NCBI GenBank assembly: GCA_964635055.1
Contig: CAZWMT010000033.1
Coordinates: forward strand, 4,270 to 68,269
Direction of reading: 5' to 3'
Length of the DNA stretch: 64,000 nucleotides
Source: JAEUJM01 sp964635055
Lineage (GTDB): Bacteria > Actinomycetota > Acidimicrobiia > Acidimicrobiales > DATDAH01
A program made the position numbers and the translations under genes. The stretch's first letter is position 1. Each line of letters opens with the position of its first letter. Positions 8,176 through 16,269 of this stretch are shown piece after piece. The notes beneath the pieces were generated by a model. The model did not search any database. It saw only the letters and a list, made by a program, of their open reading frames with translations, and was not told the origin of the DNA.

Positions 8176-8925
8176 ATGGACGTCGCCGCCGTCGGCCGCC
8201 GAGTCGTCAGCGACCCCCTGACGGTCGCGCTCGCGGCGACCGCGCTCGTCGGTGTGGGCTGGGTGGCCGGTGTCGCCGTGGTGGTGCTCGTCGCCACCGG
8301 CGCGGGTGCCGGGCACTCGCTGTCCGGCTCGGTCTGAAGCCGCAACAGCGCGCTGGCGCTCACGCCGCCGGTCTGGCGGCACCGGACCCCGAAGACCATC
8401 GCCCTCGTGTCGTTCCTGCTCGCCACCACGGCGGGTGGCCTGACGTCGGCCGCCATCTTCTGGCTTTTGTCCGGCCTGTTCTCGTGGGTGCCCGGCAGCA
8501 CGCGGGTGGCGCTCTTCGTGGTCGCCGCGGTGACCATCCTGCTGGCGGGCCACGGGTTCCTGGGCATCGGCCTCCCCCAGAAGCGCCACCAGATCCCCCG
8601 CACCGTGTTCGGGCGGTCCCCCGAGCGGGCCGCGGCCCGATTCGGCTACGAGTTGGGGACCGGGCTGCGGACCTACCTGCCCAGCGCCGCACCCCATGTG
8701 CTGGCGGCGGGGATCGTGGTGCTGGGCGGCCCGCTGTGGGCGGCGCTGGCGCTGGGCGCCGGCTTCGGCGCGGGCCGGGGCTTCCTGCCCGCCCAGCGCG
8801 CGCTCGCTCCCGATCCCGAGCGCTGGGATGCCCGACTGACCGTGGCCGCGCCGGTGTTCCAGGCCCTGGGTGAGGCCCTCGCCCTCGTCGGCCTGCTGGC
8901 GGCCGTCGTCCTGCTGGCCGGCTGA
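8176..8925 (+). CDS. Candidate membrane selenoprotein (in-frame TGA at 8335-8337 read as Sec54)
   Basis: From ATG 8176 a single frame runs to the TGA stop at 8923-8925 with one internal TGA at codon 54. All 23 codons between that TGA and the next possible start (GTG 8407) end in G or C, like real coding sequence here, so the gap looks translated. Starting at 8407 would cut into a membrane helix (KTIALVSFLLA...). The full product has 249 residues. One helix lies before Sec (about 16-42) and about four after it, with Sec in the loop 'SLSGSV-U-SRNS'. A GGTCT-loop hairpin at 8364-8380 fits a bacterial SECIS. The gene follows MauD- and MauA-like genes and the sel operon, suggesting a membrane redox partner. 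The alternative is a gene broken by a nonsense mutation. Confidence 0.7.
8364..8380 (+). promoter_or_regulatory. Putative bacterial SECIS hairpin
   Basis: A 6-bp perfect stem GCCGCC/GGCGGC closes the 5-nt loop GGTCT. The loop starts 32 nt after the in-frame TGA, inside the 16-37 nt range used for bacterial SECIS searches. It is the same pentaloop sequence that SelB recognises in E. coli fdhF. A second small hairpin (AGCGC-GCTG-GCGCT, 8347-8360) lies between it and the TGA and could stack beneath it. Confidence 0.65.
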
Positions 8926-8943
8926 CGGCCGCTGCCGGCCGCG

Positions 8944-9522
8944 TCAGGCGCCGGTGGAGGCGGCGGCCAGGCCGGCGTCGACCGGGGCGGCGACATCGTC
9001 GGAGGCGGCGACATCGTCGGAGGCTGCGCCATCCGCGCGGTCGGCCCAGATGTTGTTGCAGCGCTCGCACACCTCCTCGGGCACGATCCCCACGCGCATG
9101 CCGAACGAGAAGATGGTGCAGCCGAGGCAGAAGCCCAGGAACGCCTCGAGCGAGGCGGCCACCAGCAGCATGGCGATGACCACCTGCGCTGCCCCATGGA
9201 GCCCGAACCCGAACCAGAGGGTGGACGCCGTGACCGTGAACGCGGCGCCGATGCCCTGGGCGAAGCGCTTGGGCGGGCCGGCGCAGAACTTGTGCTCGAC
9301 GTGGAGGCGGGGCGTGACCACCTGGGTGGCCAGCCGCCCCAAAGGACTGAGGGTGGGGCCGGTGAGCACGCGGGCCAGGAACCCGTAGGTGAGCGGCACC
9401 AGCACCCACGCCCAGCCGGTGACCAGGAAGGTGGCGCCCATCAGCACGACCCCGCTCGCGACGACGCGCGCCGACGTCTCGTTGACGGGGTTGGGGAACG
9501 AGAACAACTCACGTGCGGTCAT
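8944..9522 (-). CDS. DUF4395 family membrane protein
   Basis: The 192-residue protein begins 'FPNPVNETSARVVA' and has four hydrophobic segments. It carries the family block 'PPKRFAQGIGAAFT' and the 'GFCLGCTIF' motif in the last helix, which match DUF4395 membrane proteins. These often sit near thiol-redox genes, and the paired cysteines CLGC and CERC suggest redox or metal chemistry, but the function is not established. The C-terminal tail is a low-complexity Ala/Asp repeat (AASDDV twice). It is convergent with the candidate selenoprotein gene, 18 bp away. Confidence 0.8.
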   Translation of the reverse strand: MTARELFSFPNPVNETSARVVASGVVLMGATFLVTGWAWVLVPLTYGFLARVLTGPTLSPLGRLATQVVTPRLHVEHKFCAGPPKRFAQGIGAAFTVTASTLWFGFGLHGAAQVVIAMLLVAASLEAFLGFCLGCTIFSFGMRVGIVPEEVCERCNNIWADRADGAASDDVAASDDVAAPVDAGLAAASTGA

Positions 9523-9548
9523 GGCGGCGCCCTGTCGGTTGGTGAAAG

Positions 9549-9565
9549 TTGACCTACTCGGTCAG
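9549..9565. promoter_or_regulatory. Possible operator upstream of the DUF4395 gene
   Basis: The inverted repeat TGACC-TACTC-GGTCA lies 27 bp upstream of the DUF4395 start. It shares TGACC/GGTCA arms with the operator-like palindrome at 39557-39576 but has 5-nt rather than 4-nt spacing. Confidence 0.3.
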
Positions 9566-9675
9566 GTTTCTACCAGCGCTTACGGCACACCACAACCCGC
9601 CGGCACCCCGGCCCCGCCGCCACATCGAGGGAGCGGGGCGGGGGCGGGGCCGGGGGCCGGGACCGGGCGGGTCGA

Positions 9676-10428
9676 TCAGGTCGCGGTGAACGTCCCTTCG
9701 AGGTGCCACACGCCGGTGAACCCGTCGAACGAGCCGCCCACGATCTCGCTGGCCCAGTCGAGGGTGTAGGCGCCGGTGGCCTCGTCGTAGGTGCCGGTCA
9801 CCTCGGTGGTCTCACCGGGGAGCGAGCCGTCGGGCTTGGGGGCGCCCTGGTTGAACTGCTGGTCGCCGTAGGCCGCGGTGATGGCGGTGGTCTGGCCGCT
9901 GAGGGTGCCGGCGTCGTTGGTGATGGTCACCTCGTCGACGCCGTCGCCGCTCTCGGGGTCGGTGTCGCTCGTGGCGATGCTGAACCCCACGCCGAAGAAC
10001 GGGGTGGGCTCGATGATGGCGTCGGCGAGGGCGTTGCCGTCGGCGTCGAAGGCCGGGTCGGGGCCGGGCTGGAACGCGCCGGTGATGAGACCGCCGTCGG
10101 TGCCGGGCACGAGCAGCGTGTAGGTCTGGTCCGACGCGGTCGAGTCGGCGTTGGGCACGAACGGGCCGTCGGCCACGGTGCCGCCCGACTGCACCATCCG
10201 GAACGTCGAGCCCGTGACGGCGTCGCCGTCGACGGCTCCGGCGTCGATGCCGAAGGTGCCGACGAGCTCGCCCGACGCCGCCGCGGTGGTCTGGGTGGTG
10301 TCGCCCGGCGCCGCGGTGGTGGAGGACGACTCGTCGTCGCCACCGCTGCTGCACGACACCGCCGCCAGGGCGGCCAGCGCCACGACGCCTATCAGGAGAC
10401 GTCGCGTGAGGGAACGGGATCTGGTCAT
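9676..10428 (-). CDS. Secreted lipoprotein, paralogue of 13572-14336
   Basis: The 250-residue protein has an N-terminal signal with a lipobox ending in Cys (ALAAVSCSS) and a Ser/Thr-rich linker, then a globular beta-rich domain. It is closely similar along its length to the lipoprotein at 13572-14336, including the C-terminus 'GGSFDGFTGVWHLEGTFTA'. The start overlaps the stop of the membrane protein gene by 4 nt (ATGA), so the two are coupled. No known family is recognised. It should be anchored to the outer face of the cytoplasmic membrane and probably works with its membrane partner. Confidence 0.8.
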   Translation of the reverse strand: MTRSRSLTRRLLIGVVALAALAAVSCSSGGDDESSSTTAAPGDTTQTTAAASGELVGTFGIDAGAVDGDAVTGSTFRMVQSGGTVADGPFVPNADSTASDQTYTLLVPGTDGGLITGAFQPGPDPAFDADGNALADAIIEPTPFFGVGFSIATSDTDPESGDGVDEVTITNDAGTLSGQTTAITAAYGDQQFNQGAPKPDGSLPGETTEVTGTYDEATGAYTLDWASEIVGGSFDGFTGVWHLEGTFTAT

Positions 10429-11459
10429 TGGTCCTCCAAGGGGACGGGTCGTGCTGGAGATGGTGCTGGGGATGGTGCGGGAGCCGGATCGGCGTCGGCG
10501 TCGACCGTGAGCTCAGGTGCCGCCTCGTGTGGTCGTGGCCGGCGGGCGACGAGGGCCAGCGCGATCACCGCGACCCCGGGCACGACGAAGAACCACGGGA
10601 ACAGGGGGAACGGCGGCATGGCCGCCACGGCCGCGTAGTTGTCGAGGTTGTCGGCCATGGCACCGACCATCTCGGACATGTCGGACAGCAGCTGTGGCCA
10701 GTCGTCGGACAGCTGCGCCGTGGCGGGGTGGTCAGCCGCCGTGCCGCCCTGCTGGTCGACCACCGCCGGCACGACCGCCGTGCGCAACTGGCCCTCGCCG
10801 GCGCCGATGGTGATGAAGTAGCCCTGCATGGTGGTGACCCGCTCGCGGGTCATCAGCGACTCGAAGTCGTCGATCATGGCGCCGCCACCGGGCGCCCGGG
10901 TGAACATCTGGAACATGGCCGGCGCCAGCAGCAGGCCGACGCCCAGCACGACCAGGGGGGTGGTCAGTGGGCGTCGGCCGCGGCCGGCGCGGGCGAGGGA
11001 GACCCCGGCGAACACCACGAGGAGCACGCCCGGAATCACGAAGAACCACGGGAAGAGCGCGAACGGCGGCAGCGACGAGACGCCGTCGAACTCGTCGCGG
11101 TTGGCGTCGATGGTGTCGAGCATGTCGCTCATGTCCGCGTCGATGCCGCCCCACTGCTCGACGAACGCCGCCGCCTGCGGGTAGTCGGTGGCGAACTGCT
11201 GCTCGGAGCCGAGCGCGGGCTGCAGGTCGGTCGCGGTCTCGTCACGGGCGGCGCCGATCTCGTCGAGGTAGCCGCGGAAGTCGGTGATGGTCTGCTCGGT
11301 CATGAACGGCCGGAACTCGTCGATCATCGTGCCGCCCTGCGGCGCCCGGCTGAACATGCGGAACGCCACGGGGGCGGCCACCAACCCGATGCCCAGCACC
11401 AGGATCGCCACCAGCGGCCAGCGGCGCCCCGCTCGGTCGCCGTCAGCGCCTGAGGTCAT
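10425..11459 (-). CDS. Membrane protein with two internal repeats, paralogue of 14333-15289
   Basis: A 344-residue protein built of two similar halves. Each half begins with a transmembrane helix followed by 'MFSRAP' or 'MFTRAP' and 'MIDxF..(L/F)MT', contains an external segment of roughly 100 residues, and ends with 'PPF.LFPWFFVxPGV' and a second helix. This gives four helices with two external domains. The paralogue at 14333-15289 has the same architecture, so both a gene-internal and a gene-level duplication occurred. Function unknown. It is coupled to the following lipoprotein gene. Confidence 0.8.
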   Translation of the reverse strand: MTSGADGDRAGRRWPLVAILVLGIGLVAAPVAFRMFSRAPQGGTMIDEFRPFMTEQTITDFRGYLDEIGAARDETATDLQPALGSEQQFATDYPQAAAFVEQWGGIDADMSDMLDTIDANRDEFDGVSSLPPFALFPWFFVIPGVLLVVFAGVSLARAGRGRRPLTTPLVVLGVGLLLAPAMFQMFTRAPGGGAMIDDFESLMTRERVTTMQGYFITIGAGEGQLRTAVVPAVVDQQGGTAADHPATAQLSDDWPQLLSDMSEMVGAMADNLDNYAAVAAMPPFPLFPWFFVVPGVAVIALALVARRPRPHEAAPELTVDADADPAPAPSPAPSPARPVPLEDQ

Positions 11460-11602
11460 CGCGTCACGCTACGGACGGCGGGCCTGGCGGGACAGGGCCG
11501 AAGGTCACCTCCCGCGGGACCGCCTGACGCCGTGGGTGCAGTCGTGGGCGGGTTCCCGGCCTGGGCGTGGTGGGCCAAGCGGCGGAACGCGGTGAGCGGG
11601 GA

Positions 11603-12784
11603 TCAGCCGCCGGTGGTGCTCCAGTGCCAGGGCTCGCTGGGCAGGTTGTGGAGGCCGAAGCTGCCGGCGTTGGCGGCCAGCCACACGTAGGCGGGGTCGG
11701 AGTGCGAGCGGATGAGCACGCCGTTGTTGGTGAAGTCGATGGCCAGGCCCTGCTCGTGCAGCGACGTGCCCACGCGGGCGGTGGGCGGCGAGCAGGCCGA
11801 CGGCGGCGAGTTCACCGGGTCGGGACAGTGGGCCCGCCGCAGTGCCATCTGGGCGGCCGGATCGCGGTAGCCACCGCCGCCCAGGTTGAGCCCGGCCGCC
11901 CGGGACGCGTTCAACAGTCCCTGCACCTGGCTGGCGATGGACGACGCCACGGTGATGCCACCCACGGTGGACAGCGAGATGTTGCCGCCCGTCCCGGCCG
12001 GCACCGGCGTGGTGCTGCCGCCGGTGGACGGCACCTGGGCAGCCAGCGCCGCCTGCTGGGCGGCGATGTCGGCCGACAGCTGCGCGTCGAGTTGCTCGAG
12101 GTTGGCCGCCTCGGACAGTCGGGCCTCGATGCGCCGATCGACGTCGGCGGCGAAGGCGGCCTGGCGCTGCTGGGCGGTCTGCAGGTCGGCCAACCGGCGT
12201 TGGGCCCGGCCCCGCTGGTCCTCGGCGCGCTGCTCCGCCTCCTCGGCGCGGGCCTGCTCGTCCCGCAGGTCCTGGCGGGCCCCGGTGAGCTGGTCGGAGA
12301 GGTCGGCGTTGCGGCCGCTGGTGAGGTCGAGGAGCGCCTCACGCTCGGCCACGGCGAGCGGATCGCTCTCGTTCAGCACCTCGATGTCGCCGGCGTTGGT
12401 GCCGGATCGGATGTAGGAGTCGACCGCCATCGTCTGCTGACGGGCCTCGAGCGAGTCGATCTCGGCCTGCGTCTCGAGTTGGGCGGCCTCGGCCTCCGCG
12501 ATGTCGCGCTCGGCCCGGCGGACGCCGCGTTGGGCGTCCTCCACCGCCGCCTGCTGGGCAGCCACATCCCGGCGCAGGGCGTCGAGGGCGTCCTGGAGCT
12601 GGGCGTCGGTGGCCCGCAGGGCGTCGAGGTCGGCGGCGTTCGCCGCCTGCTCCTCGCGGACCTGGTCGCGCTGGGTCCGGGCGTCGCCGCCGGACTGCGC
12701 CGAGACGGTCGGCGCGACGCTGAGCAGCAGTGCCCCGGTCACCGCCGCCGCGGTGAGCCGCACCCTCGTGACGCTGGATCTCAC
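11603..12784 (-). CDS. Secreted VanY-type peptidoglycan carboxypeptidase with coiled-coil N-domain
   Basis: The 393-residue protein has a signal peptide (to about residue 30), a long coiled coil rich in Ala/Gln/Glu/Arg (about 32-260), a flexible Gly/Thr/Pro linker and a C-terminal D-alanyl-D-alanine carboxypeptidase (VanY/DacB-like) domain. Zinc ligands are visible in 'SLHEQGLAIDF' (SxHxxGxAxD) and the terminal 'EPWHWS'. It should trim peptidoglycan stem peptides outside the membrane. The coiled coil resembles that of EnvC/RipA-type hydrolases controlled by division proteins. It is transcribed alone, with about 200 bp of apparently empty sequence upstream. Confidence 0.88.
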   Translation of the reverse strand: MRSSVTRVRLTAAAVTGALLLSVAPTVSAQSGGDARTQRDQVREEQAANAADLDALRATDAQLQDALDALRRDVAAQQAAVEDAQRGVRRAERDIAEAEAAQLETQAEIDSLEARQQTMAVDSYIRSGTNAGDIEVLNESDPLAVAEREALLDLTSGRNADLSDQLTGARQDLRDEQARAEEAEQRAEDQRGRAQRRLADLQTAQQRQAAFAADVDRRIEARLSEAANLEQLDAQLSADIAAQQAALAAQVPSTGGSTTPVPAGTGGNISLSTVGGITVASSIASQVQGLLNASRAAGLNLGGGGYRDPAAQMALRRAHCPDPVNSPPSACSPPTARVGTSLHEQGLAIDFTNNGVLIRSHSDPAYVWLAANAGSFGLHNLPSEPWHWSTTGG

Positions 12785-12987
12785 GTGCAGAGCGAACCCT
12801 TCGACGCGAACGAACGACCTACCCGCACCCGCGGCAGCGACGGTACCACGCTCCCGGATCGTCGCGTTCAGCCCCCAGCGGTGTGGCGGGGTCGACCCGA
12901 CCGCCGCGCCGCAACCGGCACCGCCGCCGTGTGATGGGCGCCGCCACGCCGTCGGACGCCCGCCACCGCTACCCGGTTGGGTTCATG

Positions 12988-13575
12988 TCAACGGCAACCG
13001 AGGCGTGCGACGGCGTCGGCGACCGCGGCGCGGGCGAGCGCCATCTCGTCCGGCCCGGGCCCGGCCTCGAGGTCGACCTGGCTGATCCGGACGTGGCGGG
13101 GCCCCGGGGCCAACCGGCCGCCAAGGCTGGCGACGAGCTCGCCCACCGCCGCAGCGAGGCCGGGCGGCGCCGTGTCCGTCGAGCCCGTCGAGAGCAGGAC
13201 GCAGTCGACCCCGTCGAGCACGCCCGGCGGCAGCAGGTCGAAGAAGGCCTTCAGCACCCCGCTGTACGTTCCTCGGTAGACGGGCGTGGCCACGAGCAGC
13301 ACCTCGGCGCATGCAACCGACTGGATGGCCTCGGCCACTGACCGGTGCTGGCCGCGACCGAGCAGTGCCTCGGCATCGACGCGGGACAGCTCGATCAGCG
13401 ACGCGCGCTCGACATCGGCAACGGCCCCCGCGGCCAGTTGGCCCGTGGGCGACCGAGGGAACGCGCTGGCGTCGATGACCACGAGACGGCCGACCGGCTC
13501 CGCACCCTCTTGGGAGGAGGGAGGAAGGACAGGGCGGTGCCGGCCGGCCGTCATCGCGAGCTGCCGCCGGATCAC
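12988..13575 (-). CDS. NADPH-dependent FMN reductase (SsuE-like)
   Basis: The 195-residue flavodoxin-like protein contains 'VIDASAFPRSPT', 'LLVATPVYRGTYSGVLKAFFDLLPP' (the FMN-binding segment typical of SsuE/ArsH-like reductases) and 'LLSTGS'. It should supply reduced FMN to a monooxygenase, in this setting plausibly one attacking sulfur compounds. GTG 13575 overlaps the lipoprotein stop by 4 nt (GTGA), making this the last gene of the cysteine dioxygenase operon. The conserved domain begins about 28 residues in, so a later start such as ATG at codon 8 is possible. Confidence 0.85.
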   Translation of the reverse strand: MIRRQLAMTAGRHRPVLPPSSQEGAEPVGRLVVIDASAFPRSPTGQLAAGAVADVERASLIELSRVDAEALLGRGQHRSVAEAIQSVACAEVLLVATPVYRGTYSGVLKAFFDLLPPGVLDGVDCVLLSTGSTDTAPPGLAAAVGELVASLGGRLAPGPRHVRISQVDLEAGPGPDEMALARAAVADAVARLGCR

Positions 13576-14336
13576 GCGGCGGTGAAGGTGCCCTCGAGGT
13601 GCCAGACCCCGGTGAACCCGTCGAAGGGGCCACCCACGATCTGGCTGGCCCAGTCGAGGGTGTAGGCGCCGGAGGTCGCGTCATAGGTGCCGGACACCTC
13701 GGTGGTCTGCCCAGGGCTCGAGCCGTCGGGCTTGGGCGCCCCCTGGTTGAACGCCTGGTTACTGTACGAGGCGCTCACCGCCGCCGTCTGGCCGGTCAGG
13801 GTGCCGCCCTCGTCGGTGATCGACACCGGATCCACCGCCTCGCCCGTCTGGGGGTCCTCCTCGTTCGTGCTGAGACTGAACCCGACACCGAAGAACGGGG
13901 TGGGCGTGATGATGGCGTCGGCGAGGGCGTTGCCGTCGGCGTCGTAGGCCGGGTCGGGGTCGGGTTGGAATTCGCCGGTGATGAGACCACCGTCGGTGCC
14001 CGGCTCGAGCAGCGTGTACGTCTGGTCCGACGCGGTCGAGTCGCCGTTGGGTAGATAGGGGCCGTCGGCCACGGTGCCGTCCGACTGCACCATGCGGAAG
14101 TACGAGCCCGAGGCCTGGCCGCCCGAGAAGGTTCCCGGGTCGATCGCGAAGGTGCCTACGAGGTCGCCCGAGGTGGCGGCGGTGGTGGCCGTCTCGTCCC
14201 CGCTGCCGGCGGCGGCCGCGGTGGTGCCCGAGGAGTCGTCCGAGCCCGAATCACTGCTGCACGACGCCGTGACGAGGCCGAGACAGGCGACGAGCGCGAG
14301 CAGGGTGATCAGGTGGGGGGTGCGGGGTCTGGTCAT
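13572..14336 (-). CDS. Secreted lipoprotein in the cysteine dioxygenase operon
   Basis: The 254-residue protein has a lipobox (LVTASCSS), a Ser/Thr/Ala linker and a beta-rich domain. It is the paralogue of 9676-10428, with long identical stretches such as 'DADGNALADAII' and the terminal 'FDGFTGVWHLEGTFTA'. It overlaps the genes before (ATGA) and after (GTGA). No family is recognised. Its placement between a membrane protein and an FMN reductase, behind cysteine dioxygenase and rhodanese, suggests a role in handling a sulfur compound at the cell surface. That role is inference. Confidence 0.8.
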   Translation of the reverse strand: MTRPRTPHLITLLALVACLGLVTASCSSDSGSDDSSGTTAAAAGSGDETATTAATSGDLVGTFAIDPGTFSGGQASGSYFRMVQSDGTVADGPYLPNGDSTASDQTYTLLEPGTDGGLITGEFQPDPDPAYDADGNALADAIITPTPFFGVGFSLSTNEEDPQTGEAVDPVSITDEGGTLTGQTAAVSASYSNQAFNQGAPKPDGSSPGQTTEVSGTYDATSGAYTLDWASQIVGGPFDGFTGVWHLEGTFTAA

Positions 14337-15289
14337 GTCTCCTCCGAGGAGCTGATCGATGGTTGATCGGGACGGGGTGGCCGGGCGACGAGCGCCAGGC
14401 CGATGACGGCCACCCCGGGGACCACGAAGAACCAGGGGAAGAGGCCGAAGGGCGGGAGCGCAGCGATGCCGGCGTAGTTGTCGAGGTTGTCGGCCATGCC
14501 CCCGACCATCTCGGACAGGTCGGAGACGATGGCGGGCCAGTCCTGCGACAGCTGCTCGATGGCCGGGAACGAGGTTTCGGTGGACGAGGGCTCGGCCTCC
14601 TCGGCGTCGGGCACCGCGGCGGTGCGGAGCTGGCCCTCGGCCGCGCCGATGGTGACGAAGTACCCCTGGATCGTGGTGACCCGCTCACGCGTCATCAGTG
14701 GCCGGAAGTCGTCGATCATGGCCTGGCCGCCCGGGGCGCGGGTGAACATCTGGAACACCGCAGGAGCGAGCAGGAGACCGACGCCCAGCGCCACGAGCGG
14801 TACGGCGAGGGGTGCCCGGCCCGTGCCCGTGCGGCGCAGCGAGACGGCTGCGACCGCCGCGATGAGCACGCCGGGGACCACGAAGAACCAGGGGAAGAGG
14901 GCGAACGGCGGCAGGGCCGACACCCCGTCGAAACGGCCCCGGTTGGCGTCGATCGTGTCGAGCATGTCGCTCATGTCCGTGTCGATGGCCCCCCACTGGT
15001 CGACCCAGGTCGTCACCTGGGGGTAGGTGGCGGTGGCGGCGTCGGGGTCGTCGAGGGCGGGCTCGAGGTCGGTGGCCGTCTCGTCACGGGCGGCGCCGAT
15101 CTCGTCGAGGTAGCCGCGGAAGGTCGCGAGGCGCTCCTCGGTCATGAACGGGCGGAAGTCGGCGATCATCACGCCGCCGGCGGGCGCACGGGAGAACATC
15201 TGGAACACCGCAGGAGCGAGGGCCAGGGCGATGCCGAGCACCAGGATCACAACCAGCGGCCAGCGCCGCGCGCGGGGACCGGCGCTCAC
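14333..15289 (-). CDS. Four-helix membrane protein with two internal repeats, in the cysteine dioxygenase operon
   Basis: About 318 residues from GTG 15289. This start overlaps the rhodanese stop by 4 nt and matches the start of the paralogue at 10425-11459. Two tandem halves each carry helix, 'MF(S/T)RAPxG', 'FRPxMT(E/R)ER', an external domain, 'PPF.LFPWFFVVPGV' and helix. Function unknown. The coupling to rhodanese upstream and to the lipoprotein downstream suggests that the pair forms a surface complex tied to sulfur metabolism. A longer frame upstream overlaps rhodanese and is less likely. Confidence 0.78.
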   Translation of the reverse strand: MSAGPRARRWPLVVILVLGIALALAPAVFQMFSRAPAGGVMIADFRPFMTEERLATFRGYLDEIGAARDETATDLEPALDDPDAATATYPQVTTWVDQWGAIDTDMSDMLDTIDANRGRFDGVSALPPFALFPWFFVVPGVLIAAVAAVSLRRTGTGRAPLAVPLVALGVGLLLAPAVFQMFTRAPGGQAMIDDFRPLMTRERVTTIQGYFVTIGAAEGQLRTAAVPDAEEAEPSSTETSFPAIEQLSQDWPAIVSDLSEMVGGMADNLDNYAGIAALPPFGLFPWFFVVPGVAVIGLALVARPPRPDQPSISSSEET

Positions 15290-15747
15290 GTCCCTAGGGC
15301 GGCCGGCGAGCGCAAGGCCCGGGCGGACGTCGTCGGCAGGCCGGCACGGGCCCACGCCTGGAAGCCACCGATCAGGTCGGTGGCCCGCCACAGGCCCACG
15401 TCCTGCAGCGAGGCGGCGGCCAGGCTCGTGGCGTAGCCCTCTGAGCAGAAGAGGATCACCTGCAGGTCATACGACGTGGCCTCGGGGAGGTGAGCATCGC
15501 CGGCCGGGTCGAGGCGCCACTCGAGCACGTTGCGCTCGATGATCAGCGCGCCAGGGATGCCGCCCTCCCACAGGCGCTGGTCCCGCGGGCGGATGTCGAC
15601 CAGCAGGGCCCCGTCGAACACGGCATCGGCCGCTTGTTCCGGGGTGAGCCGGTCCAGCCGGGCGCGGGTGGCCTCCAGCAGGCGGTCGATGCCCAGCGGC
15701 GGCGTCTCGGGCCGCTCGTCGAGCGACCTCGCCAGGCCGGAGGTCAC
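15286..15747 (-). CDS. Rhodanese-like sulfurtransferase
   Basis: The 153-residue single-domain rhodanese shows 'ALLVDIRPRDQRLWEGGIPGALIIE' (CH2A-like) and the active-site loop 'LFCSEGYATSLAA' with catalytic Cys, then 'GGFQAWARAGLP'. It moves sulfane sulfur to a thiol acceptor. The GTG start overlaps the cysteine dioxygenase stop (GTGA) and its own stop overlaps the next gene, so all are co-translated. With cysteine dioxygenase it would process the sulfur of cysteine. Confidence 0.88.
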   Translation of the reverse strand: MTSGLARSLDERPETPPLGIDRLLEATRARLDRLTPEQAADAVFDGALLVDIRPRDQRLWEGGIPGALIIERNVLEWRLDPAGDAHLPEATSYDLQVILFCSEGYATSLAAASLQDVGLWRATDLIGGFQAWARAGLPTTSARALRSPAALGT

Positions 15748-16217
15748 CAGGTCACCTCCGACCGGAGGGGCTGGAGGAAGTTGTCGGGATGGTGGTCGTA
15801 GAAGGTCATCGAGCGCAGCCGGGGGCTGTAGACGTGCACGCTCACCGCGGGCTCGTCGTGCTCGTTGGCCACGTGGTGGATGTGGCCGGTGTCGAACACG
15901 TGGGTGCCACCCGGCGTGAGCACCCGGCGGCGCAGGCCGGTGCCCCGAGGGTCGACCGACTGCTCGGTGAGCCGGCCCGTCACCACCGCCAGGGCGCCCG
16001 ACGAGTCGCCGTGGTCGTGGAGCTCGAGCTCGTGGCCCGCACCCCATCCGATCAGCCACGCCTCGTGGGTGGGCGCGATGGCGATGCGCTGGTACCACCG
16101 TTCGGGAAAGCCCCGGCGCACCGCCTGGCGGGCGAGGGGCGTGGCGGCCAGCTCCTCGGCGATGCGGCTGAGGGCGATGGTGGAGATCCGGTCGTCAGCG
16201 ACGGTGATCGGCGGCAT
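15744..16217 (-). CDS. Cysteine dioxygenase family protein
   Basis: The 157-residue cupin oxidises cysteine (or a related thiol) to the sulfinic acid. Iron ligands are visible in 'ELHDHGDSSGALAVVTGRLTE' (HxH) and in 'HIHHVANEHDEPAVSVHVYSPRL'. The latter contains the third His and the Ser-His-Tyr-type segment of bacterial cysteine dioxygenases. It is the first gene of a five-gene overlapping operon and is divergent from the FAD oxidoreductase, with a 52-bp shared promoter region holding a TTCCTA-type palindrome. Confidence 0.88.
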   Translation of the reverse strand: MPPITVADDRISTIALSRIAEELAATPLARQAVRRGFPERWYQRIAIAPTHEAWLIGWGAGHELELHDHGDSSGALAVVTGRLTEQSVDPRGTGLRRRVLTPGGTHVFDTGHIHHVANEHDEPAVSVHVYSPRLRSMTFYDHHPDNFLQPLRSEVTW

Positions 16218-16237
16218 GGCCAGACCCTAGGGCTTTA

Positions 16238-16259
16238 TTCCTAGTAAATCCATAGATAA
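16238..16259. promoter_or_regulatory. Sulfur-regulon operator candidate, site A
   Basis: TTCCTA (16238-16243), 9 nt, then TAGATAA lies in the middle of the 52-bp divergent promoter between cysteine dioxygenase and the FAD oxidoreductase. The AT content is far above the surroundings. The same half-sites and spacing recur at 17686-17707. Confidence 0.5.
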
Positions 16260-16269
16260 GATACGAAAT

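Noticed and set aside
8176..8337. A separate 53-residue small membrane protein ending at TGA 8337, followed by an independent gene from GTG 8407
   Set aside because: The intervening 23 codons stay in frame with fully G/C third positions, and the second start would cut a membrane helix. A single selenoprotein frame explains the data better. The two-gene reading is kept as the null hypothesis.
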